Shown here one piece after another: positions 59,068 to 64,000 of a stretch of 64,000 nucleotides of DNA. The stretch covers positions 124,001-188,000 of the forward strand of contig JACPFR010000010.1 in assembly GCA_016182905.1 (NCBI GenBank), written 5' to 3'. The position numbers and the translations under genes are program-made. The notes below the pieces were generated by a model. That model searched no databases, had not been told where the DNA came from, and was given only the letters and a program-made list of their open reading frames with translations. Numbering within the stretch: the first letter of the stretch is position 1; each line of letters opens with the position of its first letter. Origin of the DNA: Elusimicrobiota bacterium. Lineage in GTDB: Bacteria; Elusimicrobiota; Elusimicrobia; UBA1565; UBA9628.

Positions 59068-59693
59068 GGAGGAAGGTCTGCATCCTGGCCAGCGGCGGCT
59101 TCGACAGCGGCGTGCTCCTGGCCGACTACCTCGAGCGGGGCTACGAGGTCCATCCGTTCTACGTCAGCTCCGGCTTCTTTTGGGAGAAGGCCGAGCTGCA
59201 CTGGCTCCGGCGCTTCCTGAAGGCGCTGAAAAGCCCGCGCCTGAAGCCGCTGACCGTCGCCGAGACCCCGATGGGCTGGATCATGGGCGGACATTGGAGC
59301 CTGACGGGCAAGGGCGTGCCCTCGTCGCGCGCGGCCTGGGACTCGGTGTACCTCCCGGGGCGCAACCTCCTCCTGCTGAGCCAGGCCGGGGTCTACGCCG
59401 CCACGCGCGGCCTGCCGCTCGTCGTCCTCGGCGTCCTGCGGGGCAACCCCTTCGCCGACTCGAAGCCGCGCTTCCTCATGGACATGGAGTCGGCGATCAA
59501 CGACGCCCTGCGCTCGCGCCTCAAGGTCGAGGCCCCCTACACCAAGCTCCACAAGGACGGCGTGGCGCGCCTGGCCGAGCGCTTGGGGAAGCGCTTCCCG
59601 CTCGAGCTGACCTTCTCCTGCCTGCGTCCGCGCGGCGTGGACCCGTGCGGCAAATGCAGCAAGTGCGCCGAGCGCCGCGCCGGACTCCGCTGA
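59064..59693 (+). CDS. QueC-like 7-cyano-7-deazaguanine synthase family protein
   Basis: 209 residues. The PP-loop is ASGGFDSG (residues 9-16), the ATP-pyrophosphatase motif of QueC. Cys186, Cys195, Cys198 and Cys201 (FSC...CGKCSKC) are the zinc ligands of the family. QueC converts carboxy-deazaguanine to preQ0 via an amide. No queD, queE or queF lies nearby; the gene is instead coupled to a peptide-modification homolog. QueC relatives outside queuosine synthesis can act in other amide- or protein-conjugating systems, so a tailoring role is possible. An upstream in-frame ATG exists at 59046. Confidence 0.8.
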   Translation: MRRKVCILASGGFDSGVLLADYLERGYEVHPFYVSSGFFWEKAELHWLRRFLKALKSPRLKPLTVAETPMGWIMGGHWSLTGKGVPSSRAAWDSVYLPGRNLLLLSQAGVYAATRGLPLVVLGVLRGNPFADSKPRFLMDMESAINDALRSRLKVEAPYTKLHKDGVARLAERLGKRFPLELTFSCLRPRGVDPCGKCSKCAERRAGLR

Positions 59694-59715
59694 TTATCCT
59701 TGAGGATAGGCGCCG
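59694..59715. terminator. Small hairpin between convergent genes
   Basis: ATCC TTGA GGAT lies in the 22-base convergent gap. The stem is only 4 base pairs with no T-tract, so termination activity is doubtful. Confidence 0.2.
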
Positions 59716-60639
59716 TCAGGCGGCGATCTCGGCGGTGGGGACGGCGAGGGCCTTGTAGGAGCCGGCCTCGAGCTGATCGTTGAGCCAGGTCACCGGCTGG
59801 GGCTTGAAGGAGACCTCGACGAAGGTCCTGCAGCCGGCGGCGTGCGCCGCGCGCACCGCCTCGAGATGGCGCTCGCAGGCGACGGTCTGCTCGGCGAGGA
59901 GCTCCTTGATCCGCGCCGGGTCGGTCTCCGCCTTGCCGGAGGTGCCCATGAACACGGGGACCTTCGGCGCCTTGAGGTCGATGGACGCGAGCGCCGCGGC
60001 GAGCTCCGCCTTGGCGGGGGCGAAGGCGGCGGTGTGGTACGGCCCCTCGACCTTGAGCACCTTGACCTTGACCGGCCAGTCCTCGGCGCGCGCCTTCTCG
60101 GCGTAGGCCTCGAGCGCGGCGGTGGTCCCGCCGAGCGTTCCCTTCGTCACGGTGTTCCACAGGGCGACGGAGACGCCGGGGACCTCGGAGACCGAGTCGG
60201 CGACGTCCTGGAAGTCGTCGGCGGACGCCGCGGCCAGGCCCATCGGCTCGGAGAAGCCCTTGCAGCAGTCGGAGAAGGCCTTCGCGCGAGCGGCGATGAA
60301 GCGGCCGCTCTCCTCGACGCTGAGCGCGCCGGCCGCTACCAGGGCGGCGACGACGCCCATCGAGTGCCCGATCGCGCCGTCGAGCACGAGGCCGGGGCGC
60401 GCGGCCTCGTAGGCGAGCCAGTGGGCGACGTGGGAGGCGTGGATGGCGCGCTGGGCGTTGAAGGTCAGCGCGAGCGGCTCCTCGGGCATCGTGGTCAGCA
60501 AAGTCTCGAGGTCCGCTCCGAGGGAGGGCTTGAGCCGCTCGATCACGGCGCGGGCGGCGGCGTTCTTGAGGAGCCCGACGCCCATGCCCGACTCCTGCAC
60601 CGACTGCCCGGCGAACAGCGCGCAAACGGTCTCGTTCAT
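59716..60639 (-). CDS. fabD: Malonyl-CoA:acyl carrier protein transacylase
   Basis: 307 residues, normal length. Active-site Ser93 in the GHSMG motif, His202 in GPYHTAAF, and FAGQSVQE near the N-terminus with the oxyanion-hole Gln. It transfers malonyl groups from CoA to an acyl carrier protein for fatty acid or polyketide synthesis. It has its own promoter (TAGACG, 17 bases, TATTCT) only 6 bases before the ATG. No other fab gene is present in the window. The PlsC/PPTase fusion 1.3 kb upstream suggests a polyketide or special lipid locus extending to the right. Confidence 0.85.
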   Translation of the reverse strand: MNETVCALFAGQSVQESGMGVGLLKNAAARAVIERLKPSLGADLETLLTTMPEEPLALTFNAQRAIHASHVAHWLAYEAARPGLVLDGAIGHSMGVVAALVAAGALSVEESGRFIAARAKAFSDCCKGFSEPMGLAAASADDFQDVADSVSEVPGVSVALWNTVTKGTLGGTTAALEAYAEKARAEDWPVKVKVLKVEGPYHTAAFAPAKAELAAALASIDLKAPKVPVFMGTSGKAETDPARIKELLAEQTVACERHLEAVRAAHAAGCRTFVEVSFKPQPVTWLNDQLEAGSYKALAVPTAEIAA

Positions 60640-60674
60640 GGAACGAGAATAACTTTTTTGCGGCGAGCCGTCTA
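60640..60674 (-). promoter_or_regulatory. Promoter of fabD, leaderless geometry
   Basis: Minus strand: -35 TAGACG (60669-60674), 17-base spacer, -10 TATTCT (60646-60651), then 6 bases to the ATG. There is no room for a ribosome binding site. Confidence 0.6.
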
Positions 60675-61865
60675 TTTGACGGGAGACGGCGGCTCGGCCA
60701 TGCCGTACAGGCCTCTGCGGCGGGCGTACTCGATGGCGCGGTGCGGGACGAGGCCGTGGCTGCCCTCGCGGACGGCCGTCGAGGAGGCGTCGAAGCCCGC
60801 GTGCTCGATGAACTTGACCTCGAGCGTGGTGGGGACGGACTCGGCGGGACGCTCGCGCTCGATGAAGGCGACCTTGAGCTGATGCAGGGCCGTGTCGTGG
60901 CCGAGCGCCTTCTCGCGGTTGGCCTCGAGCTTCGGCAAGGTGTCGGGGTTGCCCTTCTTGTCGGTCAGGCGGTAGTGGTCGTCGCCCACCATGTACCAGG
61001 CCTCGACCGGCATGCCGGGGTTCAGCGCGAGGATGCGGAAGATGTTGGTCTCGCCGTCGAACTGGGTGCCGACCGCGATGGGGGAGTAGACGAAGAACGG
61101 GGCGAAGCCCTTGAGGACCTCGACGCCCATCGGGTGGCGGTCGAGGACCGGCGTCATCGTCGGCTTGCGCGGGTCGTCGCCGGCCAGGACGAAGACGACC
61201 TTGTCCACGCTCAGGTCGCCGACGGCGCGCAGGGCGACGATCAGGTGGCCCCAGTGGAACGGGTCGGCGGCCACGGGATAGACGCCGACCTTCAGCGGGC
61301 GGGCGGGGGAGGAGACGGGGGGGCCGTCCGGATCGACGCGGAGGTCGAGCGACGGGTCGATCTCGCCGGCGTCCAGGCGCTTCTGGATGGCGGCCAAGGC
61401 GCGGTCGGCCTCGCCGGCCACCGTCTCGAGGAGGGAGGCGTCGGCCTCCGGCACGGTGCGCACGGTGTCGAGCAGCTCGGCGCGGACGTGGCGGCGCAGG
61501 CGGGCGGCGGGGCTCCTCGCGGGGATCGGGAAGGCCGCGTCGAGCGCGGCGAAGCGGCGGTGGAGGCGCTCGAAGAGCGCGGCGCGGGGGTGGCCGTCGA
61601 CCGGGGCGATGGCCGCCGGGATGACGTGAGCGAGGGCGGATGGGGCCGCGGCGGCGGGCATGGGGGCCGGCGCGGGCGCGGCCAAGGCCGGGGAGAGGAG
61701 CGACGGCGCGAGCGCGGACGGGGCCAGCAGGCCGGGGCCGGAGACGGACACGGGCGAGACGGCCGGGGCGATCGAGGAGGAGGCCGAGGAGGTCGCGGAC
61801 TTGGTGACCCCGGCGAAGCTCAGCGCCGGAAGGAGGCCGAGGAGCACGAAAATGAGTTTCTTCAT
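60672..61865 (-). CDS. NadD-like nucleotidyltransferase with signal peptide and low-complexity N-terminal region
   Basis: 397 residues. Signal peptide MKKLIFVLLGLLPALSFAG, then about 60 residues rich in Ala/Ser/Pro, a helical segment, and from about residue 200 a nucleotidylyltransferase fold: PLKVGVYPVAADPFHWGHL carries the (H/T)xGH motif and FDASSTAVREG the C-terminal SSTxxR motif of NadD/NaMN adenylyltransferases. Cytoplasmic NadD has no signal peptide and is about 200 residues. Export of an ATP-using adenylyltransferase is unexpected. A consensus TATAAT lies 6 bases before the ATG. Confidence 0.75.
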   Translation of the reverse strand: MKKLIFVLLGLLPALSFAGVTKSATSSASSSIAPAVSPVSVSGPGLLAPSALAPSLLSPALAAPAPAPMPAAAAPSALAHVIPAAIAPVDGHPRAALFERLHRRFAALDAAFPIPARSPAARLRRHVRAELLDTVRTVPEADASLLETVAGEADRALAAIQKRLDAGEIDPSLDLRVDPDGPPVSSPARPLKVGVYPVAADPFHWGHLIVALRAVGDLSVDKVVFVLAGDDPRKPTMTPVLDRHPMGVEVLKGFAPFFVYSPIAVGTQFDGETNIFRILALNPGMPVEAWYMVGDDHYRLTDKKGNPDTLPKLEANREKALGHDTALHQLKVAFIERERPAESVPTTLEVKFIEHAGFDASSTAVREGSHGLVPHRAIEYARRRGLYGMAEPPSPVK

Positions 61866-61918
61866 GGGTCTATTATAGCGCGGGGCTCTTTTAAAGAATA
61901 TGAGCCAGAATATGAGCC
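61866..61918 (-). promoter_or_regulatory. Promoter with upstream 12-base tandem repeat
   Basis: Minus strand TATAAT at 61872-61877 ends 6 bases before the ATG at 61865. Two perfect tandem copies of AGAATATGAGCC (61895-61906, 61907-61918) occupy the -35 and upstream region and could be an operator or activator site. The -35 itself is weak. Confidence 0.5.
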
Positions 61919-61932
61919 TTTTGGGCCCCGCC

Positions 61933-61971
61933 CTCCTAGGACTAACGCTCCGCAACAGTCCGGCCTAGGAG
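61933..61971 (-). terminator. Inverted repeat over the stop of the PlsC/PPTase gene
   Basis: CTCCTAGG-ACT (61933-61943) pairs with AGT-CCGG-CCTAGGAG (61957-61971), enclosing the TAG stop codon. It may be a weak terminator; there is no T-run. Confidence 0.3.
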
Positions 61972-63374
61972 ATCATGAAGCTCGCGGCCGCGTAGCGGCC
62001 GGAGTGGGACAGCGAGAGGCTCCAGTCCTGCGGAGCGCCTTTCCACAGCACTCCGGGCAGGCCCGAGTCCTCGGTGAGCGCCAGGCGCGAGGAGGTCCCG
62101 ATCTCGTCGTTGGAAGCGGCGATCATGTCGAGCGCGAGGTCGCGGACGAAGGCGCCGGGGGAAGTCCCCGGGGGGACCTCGCCGACCGCCCACAGGACGT
62201 CGCCCTCGGAGTCGTCGTCGCCGACGAAGCCGCCGCGCAGGACCGCGACGCAGTGCAGCTTGTCCTCGTCGTCGTCGGTGAAGCGGATGTCGAGCTGGAG
62301 GCCGCTCGGGATGTGGGTCGCCTTGCGGCGGAACAGGTCCACCTCGATCTCGTGGAACGCGCCGTTGGGGACCACGATCACGGCGCGGCCCAGGGCCTTG
62401 TGGCACGCCTCCTTGGCGCAGAAGTAGCGCCAGAAGCCTCGGAACAGGCTCTCGGGCCCGAGCGCGGCCAGGGCGGCGAGCTCCTTCTTCGTGAGGTGCC
62501 GCTCCAGCCACTCCTGATCCGCTTCCATGAGATCGTCCGAGAAGTTCTCCCTCAGCAGGGGACCTTTGAGGTCGACCACGTCGTTGCCCGCGCAGTTGCG
62601 GGCCATGTCCGAGCCCTTCCACCACTCCTGCTGCATCTCGGCCAGGCGGTCGAACAGCCGCCGGCTGATGTCGCGCGCGTTGGTCTCGCCCGGGAGCACG
62701 CCGTCGATGAGGTCGGCCACGACCCGTAGCCGGTCGCCGCGCGGCGGGGCGGCGGTCGTCGCGATCTGGCGGTCGGAGCGCAGGTACACGCACAGGAACT
62801 TGGAGGCGGGGACCTCGAGGGCGAGCTTGCCGAGGAAGTCCTTCGGCCGCTTCGGCTCGAGCCAGCCGGAGCGGGAGCGCCCGGCCTCCGGGTAGACGAA
62901 CACGGCGCCGCCCTGCTTGAGGACCCAGACGCACTTATCGAAGGCCTTCTGACGCCAGGTCTCCGACGCCGCGTCCTCGCCGCCGCGGAGAAACGGGATG
63001 CAGCGGCACAGATAAAGAAGGCCGCGGATGAACGCGCTCTGCACCGGGCCGCCGAGCTTGTAGTAGTTGGTGTACTCGGGGGTGGACCAGGGGATGCGCC
63101 GGTCCTCGATGAGGCGGCTCGTCGGGAACACCGCCCAGTAGACGAGGAAGCTGTCGATGAGCGTCAGGTGGTTGGCGGCCCAGATGACCGGGCCGTCGTG
63201 CGCGTCGAGCTTGGCCCATATCTCGGCGCGGATGCGGTCGATGTCCGGGTCGAGGCGATAGCGGAAATGAAGCCGCGCGACCGCGGCGACCACGAGCGAC
63301 ACGGGCACCACGAGCGCGCGGCTGAGCGCCCACTGGAGGCGGAGGGCTTTGACTTCCTCCGCCTCCAGGGGCAT
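61965..63374 (-). CDS. Fusion of PlsC-like acyltransferase and 4'-phosphopantetheinyl transferase
   Basis: 469 residues. Residues 20-255: membrane-associated glycerolipid acyltransferase with ANHLTLIDSF (HX4D: His69, Asp74) and FVYPEAGRSRSG (equivalent of FPEGTRS). Residues 260-469: Sfp/AcpS-type transferase with GNDVVDLK (Asp265, Asp268), WRYFCAKEACHKALG (Lys321, Glu322, Lys326) and SLSLSHSGRYAAASF. The second half would activate carrier proteins, for example the one at 16419, and the first would move the acyl product to a lipid or other acceptor. It starts 2 bases after the upstream gene. The fusion implies release coupled to carrier activation, which is inference. Confidence 0.8.
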   Translation of the reverse strand: MPLEAEEVKALRLQWALSRALVVPVSLVVAAVARLHFRYRLDPDIDRIRAEIWAKLDAHDGPVIWAANHLTLIDSFLVYWAVFPTSRLIEDRRIPWSTPEYTNYYKLGGPVQSAFIRGLLYLCRCIPFLRGGEDAASETWRQKAFDKCVWVLKQGGAVFVYPEAGRSRSGWLEPKRPKDFLGKLALEVPASKFLCVYLRSDRQIATTAAPPRGDRLRVVADLIDGVLPGETNARDISRRLFDRLAEMQQEWWKGSDMARNCAGNDVVDLKGPLLRENFSDDLMEADQEWLERHLTKKELAALAALGPESLFRGFWRYFCAKEACHKALGRAVIVVPNGAFHEIEVDLFRRKATHIPSGLQLDIRFTDDDEDKLHCVAVLRGGFVGDDDSEGDVLWAVGEVPPGTSPGAFVRDLALDMIAASNDEIGTSSRLALTEDSGLPGVLWKGAPQDWSLSLSHSGRYAAASFMIS

Positions 63375-63376
63375 TT

Positions 63377-64000
63377 TTAGGAGAGTTTCTCAGCCAGCGC
63401 GACCGCTTCCTGCAGGGCGGCCCGGACCTCGGCGACCTTCTTGTCCTCGATCGCGCGGCGCTTGCCGGCGGCCTCGGAGACCTCCTGGGAGACGCGCAGC
63501 TTCGCCGCGCTCATCTTAAGACGCGTCCTGATCTCGGCCTCCTCGCCGCGGAGCTTGGCCAAGGCGGCCGCGTCGCCGCCGGCCGACACTCCCTTGATCT
63601 TGTCGAGGGTCAGGTTCAGCTCGGTGGTCAGCGCGTCGAAGCCGGCCTTGTCGTTGTTGTAGGCCTTGGCCTTGGACGCCGCGAGCTTGGCGGCGTCGGC
63701 GAGCAAAACGTCGTAGTCCTTGGCCTGCGCGACGAGGGTCTTGAGGTTCGCCAGGGCCTCGGAACGCTCCGCGCCCGCGAGCTTCTCGGCCTTGCCCGCC
63801 ATCTTCTTGAGGGCGTCGGCCATCTTCCAGCCGTCTCCGGTCGCCATCACGTAGGCGAAGGACATGACCTTCTCGAGGTAGGCGTCGTTCTTCGGCATAT
63901 GGCCGAGGTCCATCAGCATCTTGACGGAGAGGCCCGGCGTCGCGGCCAAAGCGTCCTGGCCGTCCAGGATGCGCAGCTTGCCCAGCTCTCCCGCCGTGAG
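63377..64000 (-). CDS. Partial helical protein, start beyond right edge
   Basis: About 207 C-terminal residues are visible; the frame stays open to base 64000 (beginning LTAGELGKLRILDGQDALAA). The last 150 residues are Ala/Lys/Glu-rich and strongly coiled-coil (EAEIRTRLKMSAAKLRVSQE). No family is recognised. It is coupled to the PlsC/PPTase gene with a 2-base gap, so it belongs to the same lipid or polyketide operon that continues outside the window. Confidence 0.6.
   Translation of the reverse strand, partial: LTAGELGKLRILDGQDALAATPGLSVKMLMDLGHMPKNDAYLEKVMSFAYVMATGDGWKMADALKKMAGKAEKLAGAERSEALANLKTLVAQAKDYDVLLADAAKLAASKAKAYNNDKAGFDALTTELNLTLDKIKGVSAGGDAAALAKLRGEEAEIRTRLKMSAAKLRVSQEVSEAAGKRRAIEDKKVAEVRAALQEAVALAEKLS

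Noticed and set aside
61942-62934. 330-residue frame opposite/overlapping the PlsC-PPTase gene
   Set aside because: Composition is Arg/Gly-rich and the overlapping frame carries full catalytic motifs for two enzyme families.
1-64000. tRNA, rRNA, CRISPR array, integrase or transposase genes
   Set aside because: No cloverleaf, repeat-spacer pattern or DDE/Tyr/Ser recombinase motif was noticed on either strand. The only mobile-type element is the GxxExxY unit and its solo palindrome.

Overview
The window is a GC-rich, gene-dense chromosomal stretch from a bacterium with many secondary-metabolism-like enzymes and a remarkable number of tetratricopeptide (TPR) proteins. About 17 of roughly 40 genes carry TPR arrays. 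No rRNA, tRNA, CRISPR array, integrase or plasmid backbone is visible. The mix of TPR paralogs, fused enzymes and signal-peptide-bearing enzyme homologs would fit Elusimicrobiota or a similar deep lineage, but that is inference from gene content only. Genes sit in long same-strand operons joined by about 15 four-base stop/start overlaps (ATGA, GTGA or TTGA). Several operon-first genes have a good -10 box only 6-7 bases before the start codon, which suggests leaderless transcripts.

Layout. 1-1360 (+): two small cysteine-containing proteins. 1365-8415 (-): operon of four TPR proteins around a radical SAM enzyme. 8525-11651 (-): a TPR protein with an HTTM-like membrane protein and its small partner. 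11736-13289 (+): TPR protein. 13279-18012: a pyrrole-halogenation cassette (carrier protein, acyl-CoA dehydrogenase, adenylation enzyme, Asp/Asn beta-hydroxylase-like enzyme, and a divergent FAD halogenase). 18009-22376 (-): GNAT acetyltransferase, exported PEP-synthase-like protein, small exported Cys-rich protein, HELGH metalloprotease. 22412-34937 (+): operon of four tetrapyrrole-methylase-fold (borosin-methyltransferase-like) proteins, three of them TPR-fused, then GT2, B12-type radical SAM enzyme, asparagine synthetase-like amidotransferase and GT-C/TPR membrane protein. 35077-49218 (-): GT-C protein, four related TPR proteins, three PhyH-type Fe(II)/2OG dioxygenases, a fifth TPR-methylase fusion, a second HExxH metalloprotease and a small exported protein. 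49359-49808: a GxxExxY-type element with inverted-repeat ends, of which a solo palindrome lies at 34958-35035. 49913-55243: GT-C/TPR protein and a 1077-residue TPR protein. 55431-59693 (+): A24 prepilin-peptidase-like membrane protein, alpha-ketoglutarate-HExxH peptide-hydroxylase-like protein, unknown protein, QueC-like enzyme. 59716-64000 (-): FabD, exported NadD-like nucleotidyltransferase, PlsC-phosphopantetheinyl transferase fusion, and a partial coiled-coil protein.

How the parts may work together. The clearest pathway is the 13.3-18.0 kb cassette. Its four core genes match the pyoluteorin PltF/PltE/PltL/PltA set, and the specificity residues of its adenylation enzyme read by eye as D-L-L-Y-V-A-F-V-C-K, close to the known prolyl code. 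It should make a halogenated pyrrolyl-2-carboxyl-carrier thioester. The PlsC-PPTase fusion and FabD at the right edge could supply carrier activation and malonyl extender units.

The rest looks like an undescribed peptide- or protein-modification repertoire built around TPR proteins: five borosin-like methylase-fold proteins, two paralogous HExxH proteases linked to them, three PhyH dioxygenases, two radical SAM enzymes, an alpha-KG-HExxH homolog, a QueC homolog and glycosyltransferases. No short precursor peptide was identified, so the substrates remain unknown. The TPR proteins themselves, which carry conserved non-TPR motifs, are candidates.
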